From assembly GCA_013205455.1 (NCBI GenBank), contig JABMMO010000080.1, positions 1-14,596 of the forward strand: a stretch of 14,596 bases of DNA. The letters run 5' to 3'. Positions 1 through 8,144 of this stretch are shown here, piece after piece. Within the stretch, counting starts at the first letter, position 1. The number at the start of each line of letters is the position of its first letter. Origin of the DNA: Actinomycetota bacterium. Its GTDB lineage: Bacteria > Actinomycetota > Actinomycetes > Nanopelagicales > Nanopelagicaceae. A model generated the notes under the pieces. The model had not been told where the DNA came from, searched no databases, and saw only the letters and a program-made list of their open reading frames with translations. The position numbers and the translations under genes were made by a program.

Positions 1-233
1 CATTGAATGGTTCGGATGGTGAAGCGGAGGATAGCGATCCAAAATTGATTCCAGATGATGATTTGGCAGGACCGGATTTACTGCGAGTTAAATTATCGGT
101 TTCACAAATAAAAGAATTCATTGTCCGGACCGTGGCCGTTATCGAGGCAGGTCGAGCTCCTTGTACATTCTGTGGAATACCGATTGATCCAAACGGGCAT
201 CTATGTCCCAGAGCAAACGGGTACCGTCGTTAA
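1..233 (+). CDS. DUF3090 family protein, C-terminal fragment
   Basis: The frame is open from the left edge (first full codon at position 3) to TAA at 231-233, so only about the last 76 residues are present and the true start lies outside the window. The C-terminus carries a compact cysteine motif: a CxxC (CTFC), then PIDPNGHLCPRANGYRR. From memory this closely matches the end of the actinobacterial DUF3090 family (Mycobacterium tuberculosis Rv2134c ends with a very similar PEGHICARTNGYRR). The Cys and His spacing suggests a small metal-binding knuckle, which is inference. No biochemical function is established for the family. An acidic stretch (GEAEDSDPK, PDDD) precedes it. The stop overlaps the next start as TAATG, so the two genes are probably translationally coupled. 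Its position upstream of an SCO1664-type gene and mshC is the usual actinobacterial order. Confidence 0.85.
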   Translation, partial: LNGSDGEAEDSDPKLIPDDDLAGPDLLRVKLSVSQIKEFIVRTVAVIEAGRAPCTFCGIPIDPNGHLCPRANGYRR

Positions 234-955
234 TGTTGGACCTGGATGCAGCATCGATTGTTGAGAGCATTACCACTTCGGAAATATCAATTTCAGGCAG
301 GTTGGTCGATGCTTCTAACGCCACATTATTTGGAACGGTATCTTCCGAAACCGGGGAGCACGAGATCCCAATAATTTACAAACCAATTGCAGGGGAGCGG
401 CCATTGTGGGATTTTCCAGATGGTGATCTAGCTTCCCGTGAAGTAGCCGCATATGAAATCAATAAATATCTAAGTTTCAACATAGTGCCCTTCACAACGC
501 TACGTGACGGTCCGTATGGGATCGGTGCGGTACAGCAGTGGATTGAAATTGATGAATCATTCGATTTGATTGCCTTTTCGCAAACAGATGACCCACGGTT
601 GCGTGAGATTGCCCTTTTTGATGCAGTTATTAACAATACCGATCGTAAGATCGGGCATTTACTTATGGATGCTGAGCACAATTTGTTTGGAATTGACCAT
701 GGCGTTTCGTTACATTCTGAGAACAAGTTACGCACAGTTTTGTGGCAATGGCGCGGTATGAATTTCACCGAAATCGAAGTGGTTAAATTGAAAAAATTCA
801 TTTCCGAACGCGAACGAATTACAGTTTCGTTGGCGAATCTAATTACCGAGATGGAGATAGCTGCGTTATTTGCCAGAGTTACGTCGCTTATTAGCGCTGG
901 TAGTTTCCCCGAGCCAAATGGGGAATGGCCCGCTATTCCGTGGCCGCCGATTTAA
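233..955 (+). CDS. SCO1664-family protein with a PI3K/HipA-like kinase fold
   Basis: This 240-residue protein matches the actinobacterial SCO1664/Rv2133c family, often labelled phosphatidylinositol kinase-like, whose substrate is unknown. A probable nucleotide-binding strand and loop reads YKPIAGERPLWDFPDG (about residues 49-64, with Lys50). The catalytic-loop-like segment is D130-AVINNTDRK-139 with His142, and a metal-binding DFG equivalent is FGIDHG (Asp155). Together these resemble the active site of the atypical PI3K/HipA-like kinases; that functional reading is inference. I chose the ATG at 233 because it overlaps the preceding stop (TAATG) and the protein then begins just before the conserved GRLVDASNATLFG strand. 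An in-frame ATG at 203 would add 10 residues overlapping the upstream gene. The gene lies between the DUF3090 gene and mshC, in the usual order. It ends 24 bp before mshC. Confidence 0.85.
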   Translation: MLDLDAASIVESITTSEISISGRLVDASNATLFGTVSSETGEHEIPIIYKPIAGERPLWDFPDGDLASREVAAYEINKYLSFNIVPFTTLRDGPYGIGAVQQWIEIDESFDLIAFSQTDDPRLREIALFDAVINNTDRKIGHLLMDAEHNLFGIDHGVSLHSENKLRTVLWQWRGMNFTEIEVVKLKKFISERERITVSLANLITEMEIAALFARVTSLISAGSFPEPNGEWPAIPWPPI

Positions 956-967
956 TAAATCTTGAAG

Positions 968-973
968 TAGAGT
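968..973 (+). promoter_or_regulatory. Candidate leaderless promoter -10 for mshC
   Basis: TAGAGT matches the actinobacterial TANNNT -10 consensus and is followed by exactly 6 nt and then the mshC ATG at 980. That places the predicted transcription start on or next to the ATG. No convincing -35 element is seen. The purine run ACGGGA directly before the ATG is too close for a normal ribosome binding site. The same geometry recurs at four other operon heads in this window, which is the main support. Confidence 0.45.
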
Positions 974-979
974 ACGGGA

Positions 980-2209
980 ATGCGTTCTTGGCCCGACTTA
1001 TATATCCCACCGATAACCGCCAACTATCCGCAGCTCAGTCTCTTCTCCACCTATGCAGCGAAATTGCTAGGAGTAAACCAAGAATTTCCAATAGATATCT
1101 ACGTTTGTGGCATCACGCCTTACGACTCAACTCACTGTGGCCATGCTGCAACGTATATAACATTTGATTTAATCCACCGGTATTTAAAATCAGCCGGAGC
1201 CACCGTTAATTTTATAGAAAACATCACCGATATCGATGATCCATTGCTGGAACGAGCTAATCGAGACGGTCAAGATTGGCACGAATTAGCGGAAGACCAG
1301 ATTGATCTATTCCGGTCCGATATGACTGCGTTGCATGTTTTGCCACCAACTTCATATATCGGTGCAATCGAATCGATGACCGAAGTTTTTAAGCAGATTG
1401 CGGTCTTTCAAGCGGCGAATTTAACTTACGAAATTGCCGGCGATTTATACCTTTCAATCGCAGAGTGCCCAGGCGCACTAGAAGGTTTACCGTTTTCACT
1501 TGAAGAATCGCTCCGTATTTTCAAAGAACGCGGTGGTGATCCAGATCGAGTTGGTAAAAAGCATCCGTTAGATACCTTGCTTTGGCTTAAAGGAAGGCCA
1601 AACGAACCTGCCTGGGAATCACCATTTGGAGCGGGCAGACCGGGATGGCATATCGAGTGCGCTGCGATTGCACTGAAGTATGCAAGCGGAAATCCGAAAT
1701 TTACTTTAACGATTCAAGGTGGAGGATCAGATTTGATCTTCCCACATCACTACATGAGTGGGGTGCAGGGAAGAAATTTAGTGAATCGAGAATTTGCGGA
1801 GATTTATACCCATACCGGAATGATCGGTTTAGCTGGCGAAAAAATGAGCAAGAGTAAAGGGAACTTAGTTTTTGTTTCTAAATTGCTCGCTGAAGGCGTT
1901 GATCCAGTAGTAATCCGGGTCAATTTAATGCAAGATCGTTATCGAAATGATCGAATGTGGAGTGGTGCTGGATTGGCACAGGCAGCAGAAAAAGTATTGC
2001 GAATCCGTAGCGCATTATCGCGCGAAGAAGTTGCCCCAACTAAACCGCTAATTAACGAAATAATTTCGGCGCTGTCGAGTGATTTGGATACACCTAAAGT
2101 TTTCGAATTGGTAGACCGTTGGTGTTTCGATACTGAAGCGGGTCAGACTGGTGGGTCTTCTGGCGAGATTGCCCGTGCTTTCGATGCGCTGCTTGGCCTA
2201 ACTTTTTAA
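980..2209 (+). CDS. mshC: Cysteine:GlcN-Ins ligase MshC (mycothiol biosynthesis)
   Basis: This 409-residue protein is close in length to M. tuberculosis MshC (about 414). MshC is a cytoplasmic enzyme that joins L-cysteine to 1-D-myo-inosityl-2-amino-2-deoxy-glucopyranoside using ATP, the penultimate step of mycothiol synthesis. It is a relative of class I cysteinyl-tRNA synthetase. Visible motifs are the zinc-site Cys43 in YVCGITPYDSTH, the HIGH-type nucleotide motif HCGH at 52-55, the second zinc Cys227 (GWHIECAAIA), His256 in IFPHHY, and KMSKS at 288-292. The absence of the tRNA anticodon-binding domain and the MRSW start separate it from CysS. The ATG at 980 aligns with the family N-terminus. 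Two oddities are Cys53 in the HIGH motif, where Leu or Ile is usual, and Tyr258 where Glu usually follows the HH pair. The end converges with the opposite-strand PAC2 gene, overlapping by 4 bp. Confidence 0.95.
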   Translation: MRSWPDLYIPPITANYPQLSLFSTYAAKLLGVNQEFPIDIYVCGITPYDSTHCGHAATYITFDLIHRYLKSAGATVNFIENITDIDDPLLERANRDGQDWHELAEDQIDLFRSDMTALHVLPPTSYIGAIESMTEVFKQIAVFQAANLTYEIAGDLYLSIAECPGALEGLPFSLEESLRIFKERGGDPDRVGKKHPLDTLLWLKGRPNEPAWESPFGAGRPGWHIECAAIALKYASGNPKFTLTIQGGGSDLIFPHHYMSGVQGRNLVNREFAEIYTHTGMIGLAGEKMSKSKGNLVFVSKLLAEGVDPVVIRVNLMQDRYRNDRMWSGAGLAQAAEKVLRIRSALSREEVAPTKPLINEIISALSSDLDTPKVFELVDRWCFDTEAGQTGGSSGEIARAFDALLGLTF

Positions 2210-3054
2210 GCGCCATCCTCTCGCCGTCTTAAAAATCTTTCAAACTCGCGGGCAATAGAATCTCCGGAAGCTTCAGGCAAATCCGCAGCATCTTTGCTGT
2301 TCTCAAGTTGTTTAACGTAATCACCGATTTCCGAATCTTCATTGGCCATCTCATCAACGCCGCGTTCCCACTCCTTTGCTAACTCTGGCAGGTCACCTTG
2401 CGGTATTGAAATCTCCAGGAAATCTTCAAGCGCATTTATAAGAGCTAACGAAGCTTTAGGCGATGGTGGTTGCGAAAAATAATGAGGAACCGCTGCCCAT
2501 AATGAAACCGCATCTATGCCTCGTTTGGTGCAAGCATCTTGCAGAATTCCAATAATTCCAGTTGGTCCTTCGTATCGAGAAATTTCGACCCCTAATCGCT
2601 TGGCAACTTCTGGATGCGCACCACTACCGCTGACTGAAATAGGTCGAGAGTGTGGGACATCTGCCAGTAACGCTCCCATCGTTATGAAGATTGAAACTTC
2701 ATGATCATCTGCTAAGTCGAGTAGTTCCTTAGCAAAAGTGGGCCATCGCATTGAAGGTTCCATCCCTCTTACGATGATGAAATCGTGGGTAAGTTGTGGC
2801 GTACTAATTGCGTAAATTTGGGTGTTGGGCCAAATAATTTCGCGCAGAATATTTTCGTCAACCTTGACTTGTGGTCGATTAACTTGGAAATCATAAAAAT
2901 CTTCGGGTTCAAATTCCCCGATTAAATGATGGTCCCATTCCGACAATAGATGCGCAATTGCCCCAGAAGCAGATTCACCAGCATCGTTCCATCCTTCAAA
3001 TGCGGCAATGATCACCGGATTGCGGATTGGAAAACGGCTCTCAAAGAGGTACAT
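2206..3054 (-). CDS. PAC2-family protein (Rv2125/SCO1662-like)
   Basis: This 282-residue cytoplasmic protein belongs to the PAC2 family, named after a eukaryotic proteasome assembly chaperone. The N-terminal signature is IIAAFEGWNDAGESASGA (about residues 15-32), followed by VRGMEPSMRWPTF and the TMGALLADVPHSRP segment. The C-terminus is acidic and helical, ending EFERFLRRREDGA. The family is common in actinobacteria beside mshC and metH. To my knowledge no proteasome-assembly role has been shown for the bacterial members, so function is unknown. The start is the ATG at 3052-3054, in a divergent arrangement with metH that leaves only 28 bp between starts. A TAGGCT hexamer lies exactly 6 nt upstream, predicting a leaderless mRNA. 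The gene is retained although no proteasome gene occurs in this window. Confidence 0.88.
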   Translation of the reverse strand: MYLFESRFPIRNPVIIAAFEGWNDAGESASGAIAHLLSEWDHHLIGEFEPEDFYDFQVNRPQVKVDENILREIIWPNTQIYAISTPQLTHDFIIVRGMEPSMRWPTFAKELLDLADDHEVSIFITMGALLADVPHSRPISVSGSGAHPEVAKRLGVEISRYEGPTGIIGILQDACTKRGIDAVSLWAAVPHYFSQPPSPKASLALINALEDFLEISIPQGDLPELAKEWERGVDEMANEDSEIGDYVKQLENSKDAADLPEASGDSIAREFERFLRRREDGA

Positions 3055-3060
3055 ACGGCG

Positions 3061-3066
3061 AGCCTA
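3061..3066 (-). promoter_or_regulatory. Candidate leaderless promoter -10 for the PAC2 gene
   Basis: On the minus strand this reads TAGGCT (TANNNT), separated by exactly 6 nt from the PAC2 ATG at 3054. It lies within the 28-bp divergent spacer and sits back to back with the metH -10 candidate at 3070-3075. Simultaneous polymerase binding on both strands therefore looks sterically impossible. No clear -35 is visible. Confidence 0.4.
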
Positions 3067-3069
3067 CGA

Positions 3070-3075
3070 TAACCT
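3070..3075 (+). promoter_or_regulatory. Candidate leaderless promoter -10 for metH
   Basis: TAACCT (TANNNT) is followed by 7 nt and then the metH ATG at 3083. A partly overlapping alternative, TACGAT at 3065-3070, would give a leader of about 6 nt. In either case the transcript leader is too short to hold a cobalamin or SAM riboswitch. Confidence 0.4.
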
Positions 3076-3082
3076 TCGGCGA

Positions 3083-6000
3083 ATGAGCGCTCTAAAACTA
3101 AGCAAAACCGCCGGAACGCTGCGAACCGCTCTTAAAAGCCAGGTCGTGATCGTTGATGGCGCCATGGGAACAATGTTGCAAGCCGCAAATCCATCGATGG
3201 CTGATTTCCAAGATCACGAAGGCTGCAATGAAATTTTGAATATAACTAGGCCGGAAGTAGTGGCAGAAATTCATCAGAAATATTTCGAAGCTGGGGTCGA
3301 TGCGGTTGAAACCAATACTTTCGGTGCCAACTGGGCCAACCTCGCAGAATATGGAATAGAAGATCGAATTTATGAATTAGCTTTTGCGGGCGCTCAAATA
3401 GCACGAAGAGTTGCGGATGATTTTTCAACGCCAACTTCACCACGTTGGGTGTTCGGATCGCTCGGACCAGGTACAAAGCTACCTACTCTTGGTCACACCA
3501 CATATCAAAAACTAAAAGATGCTTATGCGCTAGCGTCTCAAGGATTGGTGGACGGCGGCTGCGATGCGCTGCTAATCGAAACTACTCAAGATTTATTACA
3601 AGCGAAGGCGGCAGTAAATGGCGCACGTTCGATAATTGATAACACGGAAAGAGATGTATTTTTGATTGTCCAAGTAACTGTCGAAACAACTGGAACCATG
3701 TTGCTCGGTTCGGAGATAAGCGCAGCGCTAAATGCGCTAGCGCCGTTAGGCATAGATTTTATTGGCTTGAATTGTGCAACGGGACCTACTGAAATGAGCG
3801 AACACCTACGAACTCTTAGTAAAACTGCAACAGTTGGAATTTCTTGTATGCCGAACGCGGGTTTACCAATCCTTGGGCCGAATGGTGCGCTCTATCCGTT
3901 ATCGCCAAATGAATTGGCGGCAGCGCTGGAAACTTTTGTAGAAGATTATGGGGTTTCCTTAATTGGTGGTTGCTGTGGCACGACCCCGGAGCACCTTGCA
4001 GCCGTTTCGAAATTATTAAGTGGTCGAAAAATAACTGCTCGGAACCCAGAGAATGAAGCTGGCGCCTCTTCGCTTTATCAGTTCGTGCCATTCCGACAAG
4101 ATTTAACTTATATGGCTATTGGGGAGCGAACCAACGCGAATGGTTCACGGGCTTTTCGAGATGCGTTATTAGCCGAAGATTGGCAAGAGTGTATGGAAAT
4201 TGCGCGCGATCAAATTCGAGATGGCGCTCATATGTTGGATCTATCGGTTGATTATGTTGGTCGTGATGGCGTCAAAGATATGAAAGAACTTGCCAGTCGA
4301 TTAGCAACCAGTGCAACTTTACCGATTGTGCTTGACTCGACTGAACCCGCTGTAATAAAAGCGGGCTTAGAACATCTTGGTGGTCGTTCCGTTATCAATT
4401 CGGTTAATTATGAAGATGGCGATGGCCCAGATTCAAGGTTTGCTCGGATTATGCCGATCGTCAAAGAACATGGCGCAAGTGTAATTGCGCTGACCATTGA
4501 TGAAGAAGGTCAAGCTAGAAGTGCCGAATGGAAAGTGCGAGTTGCGCGCCGCTTAATCAACGATCTTAATAAAACTTGGGATCTTCCTACCTGTGACATC
4601 ATGATCGATTGTTTAACTTTTCCGATCGCAACTGGTCAAGAAGAAACTCGCAAAGATGCCATTGAAACTATCAATGCGATTAGAACTTTAAAGAGCGAAT
4701 TTCCGGATGTGCAAACAACTCTAGGAGTAAGCAATGTTTCATTCGGACTCAATCCAGCCTCTCGAATCGTACTCAATTCAGTTTTCCTAGCGGAAGCCGT
4801 TAAAGCTGGATTGGATTCAGCGATCGTGCATCCCTCCAAAATCACACCAATCTCCCGAATTGATCCAGCGCATTTAGAAGTCGCGCTCGACTTGGTTTAT
4901 GACCGACGAATATTTGAAGGCGATAATTGCATCTACGATCCACTGCAGAAATTTTTAGAGCTATTCGAAGGTGTCGAAGTTACCAACAATCGACAAACTC
5001 GAGCAGCAGAATTAGCAGCTCTGCCGCTGGGAGAACGGTTATCACGCCGGATCATCGATGGTGAAAAAGTTGGTCTGGAAGAAGATTTAACGGAAGCGCT
5101 TGCTGAAAAGATTCCGCCACTTTCGATAATAAATAATTATCTGTTAGAGGGAATGAAAACGGTTGGCGAACTTTTCGGCAAGGGCGAGATGCAACTACCT
5201 TTCGTGCTCCAATCAGCAGAAGTAATGAAAAACGCGGTTGCGATTTTGGAACCTTTTATGGAAAAAACGGATGATGCGGGGCGTGGAACCATGCTTATTG
5301 CAACCGTAAAAGGCGATGTGCACGATATTGGAAAAAACTTAGTTGATATTATTTTGACCAATAATGGCTATACCGTTGTCAATATCGGAATCAAGCAAAC
5401 GATAAACCAAATAATTGAGGCGGCCGAAACCAATAATGTAGATGTAATTGGTATGAGTGGCTTATTGGTTAAATCCACCGTTATTATGAAAGAAAATTTA
5501 CTGGAATTGGAGTCGCGTAAACTTGCGCAAAAATGGCCAGTAATTTTAGGAGGAGCTGCGCTTACTCGCACTTTCGTGGAACAAGATTTAGCGCTTATTT
5601 TTCCTGGAACAGTTAGATATGCCCGTGATGCATTCGAAGGTTTAAAATTGATGGATACCATGATGTTGATTAAACGCGGCGATCCAGATGCGAAATTACC
5701 TGAACTTAAAGAACGAAGAACTCGTGCGGCAAAAATACAACCTACCGGTGCCGATATTGATACTAATCGCAGCGATGTAGCGGCCAACAATCCAATACCA
5801 ACACCACCATTTTGGGGAAGTAGGGTAATCAAAGGCATTGCACTCGCAGATTACGCCGGTGCAATTGACGAACGTGCACTTTTTGTTGGGCAATGGGGGC
5901 TTAAAGGTGCGCGCGGTGAATACGATTTAATGGTTGAAAATGAAGGACGCCCACGGTTGCGGACTTTGATGAATGAAGTACAAGCACACGGTTGGTTAAA

Positions 6001-6589
6001 CGCAGCGGTTGTTTATGGATATTTTCCTTGCGTTAGTGAAGGTAATGATTTGATTATCTTGCATCACGAAGGAACTGACGCTGGTAAGGAGCGGGTTCGT
6101 TTTACCTTTCCAAGACAGAGTCGCGATCGCAGACTCTGCTTAAGTGATTTCTTCAAGTCAAAAGATTCTGGTGAAACCGATGTGGTGGGTTTTCACGTTG
6201 TTACGATGGGCCATTCGGTAAGCGTTGCAACCGGTAAACTTTTTGCGGAAAATCGGTACCGCGAATACCTTGAACTCCACGGATTGTCAGTGCAATTAAC
6301 CGAAGCACTTGCCGAACATTGGCATGGCAGAATTCGCGAAGAATTAGGTTATCGCGGCGAAGACGGTCAAACGCTCGCCGGAATCTTAGATCAAGAATAT
6401 CGTGGATCCCGTTACAGCTTTGGTTATCCAGCCTGTCCAGATTTAGAGCAACAAATACAATTATGCGAACTTCTAGAACCCGGCCGAATTGGCGTCGAAC
6501 TCTCCGAAGAATTTCAATTGCATCCGGAACAATCAACATCCGCGATTATCGTGCATCATCCAGAAGCAAAATATTTCAATGCCACTTGA
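3083..6589 (+). CDS. metH: Cobalamin-dependent methionine synthase MetH
   Basis: This 1168-residue protein is full length for the family. MetH transfers a methyl group from 5-methyltetrahydrofolate through cob(I)alamin to homocysteine, giving methionine, in the cytoplasm. The domain order is complete. The homocysteine-binding barrel (about 10-320) has VDGAMGTML and zinc ligands Cys231 (GLNCATGP), Cys297 and Cys298 (GGCCGTTPEH). The pterin-binding barrel (about 340-610) opens with AIGERTNANGSR. The cap and B12-binding domains (about 640-850) carry DVHDIGKN at 745-752, with the cobalt-ligating His747, then GMSGLLVKST and LGGAALTR. The reactivation domain (to the end) has the SAM-binding RYSFGYPACP around 1110-1119. 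I chose the ATG at 3083 because an upstream in-frame ATG at 3008 would run through the divergent gene and adds unconserved residues. The cell therefore needs cobalamin, made or imported. The last 11 bp overlap the downstream HAD gene. Confidence 0.97.
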   Translation: MSALKLSKTAGTLRTALKSQVVIVDGAMGTMLQAANPSMADFQDHEGCNEILNITRPEVVAEIHQKYFEAGVDAVETNTFGANWANLAEYGIEDRIYELAFAGAQIARRVADDFSTPTSPRWVFGSLGPGTKLPTLGHTTYQKLKDAYALASQGLVDGGCDALLIETTQDLLQAKAAVNGARSIIDNTERDVFLIVQVTVETTGTMLLGSEISAALNALAPLGIDFIGLNCATGPTEMSEHLRTLSKTATVGISCMPNAGLPILGPNGALYPLSPNELAAALETFVEDYGVSLIGGCCGTTPEHLAAVSKLLSGRKITARNPENEAGASSLYQFVPFRQDLTYMAIGERTNANGSRAFRDALLAEDWQECMEIARDQIRDGAHMLDLSVDYVGRDGVKDMKELASRLATSATLPIVLDSTEPAVIKAGLEHLGGRSVINSVNYEDGDGPDSRFARIMPIVKEHGASVIALTIDEEGQARSAEWKVRVARRLINDLNKTWDLPTCDIMIDCLTFPIATGQEETRKDAIETINAIRTLKSEFPDVQTTLGVSNVSFGLNPASRIVLNSVFLAEAVKAGLDSAIVHPSKITPISRIDPAHLEVALDLVYDRRIFEGDNCIYDPLQKFLELFEGVEVTNNRQTRAAELAALPLGERLSRRIIDGEKVGLEEDLTEALAEKIPPLSIINNYLLEGMKTVGELFGKGEMQLPFVLQSAEVMKNAVAILEPFMEKTDDAGRGTMLIATVKGDVHDIGKNLVDIILTNNGYTVVNIGIKQTINQIIEAAETNNVDVIGMSGLLVKSTVIMKENLLELESRKLAQKWPVILGGAALTRTFVEQDLALIFPGTVRYARDAFEGLKLMDTMMLIKRGDPDAKLPELKERRTRAAKIQPTGADIDTNRSDVAANNPIPTPPFWGSRVIKGIALADYAGAIDERALFVGQWGLKGARGEYDLMVENEGRPRLRTLMNEVQAHGWLNAAVVYGYFPCVSEGNDLIILHHEGTDAGKERVRFTFPRQSRDRRLCLSDFFKSKDSGETDVVGFHVVTMGHSVSVATGKLFAENRYREYLELHGLSVQLTEALAEHWHGRIREELGYRGEDGQTLAGILDQEYRGSRYSFGYPACPDLEQQIQLCELLEPGRIGVELSEEFQLHPEQSTSAIIVHHPEAKYFNAT

Positions 6590-7259
6590 AAATTTAACAA
6601 CTTTTAAAGCAATCCTTTGGGATATGGACGGCACTCTGATCAATTCGGAACCACTTTGGGTAGAAGCTGAGCAAGAATTAATGGCCACATTCAATACAAG
6701 TTGGAATGAAACCGATCAAATCGCTTGCTTAGGTGGGCCAATGCCACGCGTCGCAGCATATATGGCCAATAAAACTAATCAGCAAGAAACGGAAGAATTT
6801 TTTGCAACTAATTTAGTAACACGGATGGAAATAAAATTAGCAGCGGGTGTTGCCTATACTGATGGTGCAAAGGCGCTTTTTGATGGCTGTTTTGCAGCGA
6901 ATATCCCAATGGCCTTGGTCACCGCCAGCTCGCGTTCGCTAGTAAATGCCGCAATAACTTCGATTGGTTTTGAACGTTTTGCAACTACGATCTCTTGTGA
7001 CGATGTTTCGGAGAGCAAACCTTCGCCAGAAGGTTACTGCAAGGCGGCTGAATTCCTAGGTGTCGATATTCGAGAGTGTTTAATTTTGGAAGATTCCTTT
7101 GTGGGAGTTACTGCCGCGATAGCCAGCGGTGCAGCTGTGATTGGACTTTCACATTTGAGGGAACTACCTAGTAGTCCGCGTTTGCATGTACTGCCATCCT
7201 TAAGAGATATCAATGTAAAAAATTTGCAAGATATTTATGGAAGATTAGTTTTTGCTTAA
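6579..7259 (+). CDS. HAD-superfamily phosphatase (subfamily IA type)
   Basis: This 226-residue HAD hydrolase has all four motifs: the nucleophile DMDGT (Asp15, Asp17), motif II Thr115 (VTASS), motif III Lys147 (ESKPSPEGY), and motif IV LEDSFVG (Glu171, Asp172) followed by GVTAAIASGA. The segment between motifs I and II contains a helical cap of the beta-phosphoglucomutase/gph type. It probably dephosphorylates a small metabolite; the substrate cannot be read from sequence. I chose the ATG at 6579, which precedes motif I at the family's usual distance. A longer in-frame start at 6489 would add 30 residues entirely inside metH. The 11-bp overlap with metH implies translational coupling. HAD genes beside metH recur in actinobacteria, as far as I recall, so a link to methionine or folate salvage is possible but unproven. 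Confidence 0.85.
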   Translation: MPLENLTTFKAILWDMDGTLINSEPLWVEAEQELMATFNTSWNETDQIACLGGPMPRVAAYMANKTNQQETEEFFATNLVTRMEIKLAAGVAYTDGAKALFDGCFAANIPMALVTASSRSLVNAAITSIGFERFATTISCDDVSESKPSPEGYCKAAEFLGVDIRECLILEDSFVGVTAAIASGAAVIGLSHLRELPSSPRLHVLPSLRDINVKNLQDIYGRLVFA

Positions 7260-7268
7260 CAGTGAAGA

Positions 7269-7274
7269 TATGGT
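7269..7274 (+). promoter_or_regulatory. Candidate leaderless promoter -10 for trmI
   Basis: TATGGT (TANNNT) lies exactly 6 nt before the trmI ATG at 7281, in the 21-bp gap after the HAD gene stop. This suggests trmI has its own start site besides read-through from metH. AGTGAAG further upstream is only a weak Shine-Dalgarno match. Confidence 0.42.
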
Positions 7275-7280
7275 GTCACA

Positions 7281-8141
7281 ATGAACTTCAATCCTTCTGG
7301 CCCGTTTCGGATTGGCGATCGCGTGCAATTAACCGACGAAAAAGGAAAGTTGTACTCAATCAATTTAGCGTTAGGCGGACAATTTCATACCCATAAAGGC
7401 TGGTTGGAACACGAAGCTTTGATTGGCGCGCCAGAAGGTTCTACATTTACCACAAATGCCGGCACGAAATATCAAGCTTTCCGACCGTTATTAACGGATT
7501 TCGTACTTTCAATGCCCAGAGGTGCCACGATTGTTTATCCAAAAGATGCCGCCTTAATTCTCGGATATGCCGATGTCTTCCCGGGCGCAAAAGTATTGGA
7601 AGCTGGGGCAGGTAGCGGTGCGCTAAGTATTTCATTGCTCCGTGCCGTTGGCGCTAATGGTTTGCTGCACTCATTTGAAAAACGCGAAGATTTTGCAGCC
7701 ATTGCCGAAAAAAATGTAATTTCATATTTTGGCGAAAAACCTAAGCATTGGCGGCTTTCCATTGGCGCAGTGCAAGATTTGATAGATGGTTCAGATTATG
7801 ATCGAGTGATTCTCGACATGCTAGCGCCATGGGAATGTGTGGAAATGGCACAACAGGTTTTGAAACCAGGTGGGGTATTTGCCGCGTATGTCGCAACTAC
7901 AACCCAATTATCAAAATTAGCCGAGGCGTTGAAAGTTGATGAACGTTTTACTGAACCCGAAAGTTTCGAAGGTTTAATTCGGGGTTGGCATCACGAAGGG
8001 CTCGCGGTTCGCCCACAACACAAGATGAATGCACATACTGGCTTTATTATTTTTGCGCGAAAAGTTGCAGAAGGCACTACGGCGCTAAAGCGGCGCCGCC
8101 GCCCCTCTAAAGGAGCTTACGGCGCCACTGACGACGAATAA
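7281..8141 (+). CDS. trmI: tRNA (adenine-58-N1)-methyltransferase TrmI
   Basis: This 286-residue enzyme matches the actinobacterial TrmI family (M. tuberculosis Rv2118c). It methylates N1 of adenine 58 in the T-loop of tRNA using SAM, as a homotetramer, stabilising the tRNA fold. An N-terminal beta domain (about 1-75, GDRVQLTDEKG and HEALIGAPEGS) precedes the Rossmann domain. The SAM-binding motif I is VLEAGAGSGALS at 105-116, and the catalytic-pocket motif is DMLAPW at 179-184. A basic tail (KRRRRPSKG) precedes the C-terminus. The start is supported by family alignment and the -10 spacing. Synteny is normal up to this gene. Relatives then carry Pup-proteasome genes further along the block, whereas here the next gene is a convergent FKBP gene 3 bp away. 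Confidence 0.95.
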   Translation: MNFNPSGPFRIGDRVQLTDEKGKLYSINLALGGQFHTHKGWLEHEALIGAPEGSTFTTNAGTKYQAFRPLLTDFVLSMPRGATIVYPKDAALILGYADVFPGAKVLEAGAGSGALSISLLRAVGANGLLHSFEKREDFAAIAEKNVISYFGEKPKHWRLSIGAVQDLIDGSDYDRVILDMLAPWECVEMAQQVLKPGGVFAAYVATTTQLSKLAEALKVDERFTEPESFEGLIRGWHHEGLAVRPQHKMNAHTGFIIFARKVAEGTTALKRRRRPSKGAYGATDDE

Positions 8142-8144
8142 TTT

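Noticed and set aside
222..227. TACCGT as a further leaderless-type -10, 5 nt before the ATG at 233.
   Set aside because: It lies inside the DUF3090 codons for the conserved GYRR end, the spacing is off, and the gene is coupled to the upstream stop, so a chance match is more likely.
203..232. An upstream in-frame ATG for the SCO1664-family gene.
   Set aside because: The added 10 residues sit inside the DUF3090 coding end and do not resemble the family N-terminus as I recall it; the TAATG overlap start is simpler.
2195..2225. A bidirectional terminator between convergent mshC and the PAC2 gene.
   Set aside because: The coding ends overlap by 4 bp and only a 4-bp TGGC/GCCA pairing around a T-run is visible; too weak to call.
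3008..3082. An N-terminally longer metH beginning at the ATG at 3008.
   Set aside because: It would overlap the divergent PAC2 gene by about 47 bp and adds an unconserved arginine-rich stretch; the ATG at 3083 fits the family and the -10 spacing.
8088..8126. GC-rich inverted repeats (two GGCGCC sites and GCGGCGCCGC) near the trmI 3' end, considered as a terminator.
   Set aside because: They lie inside the coding sequence for the basic tail, are not followed by a T-run, and are explained by Arg/Gly/Ala codons.
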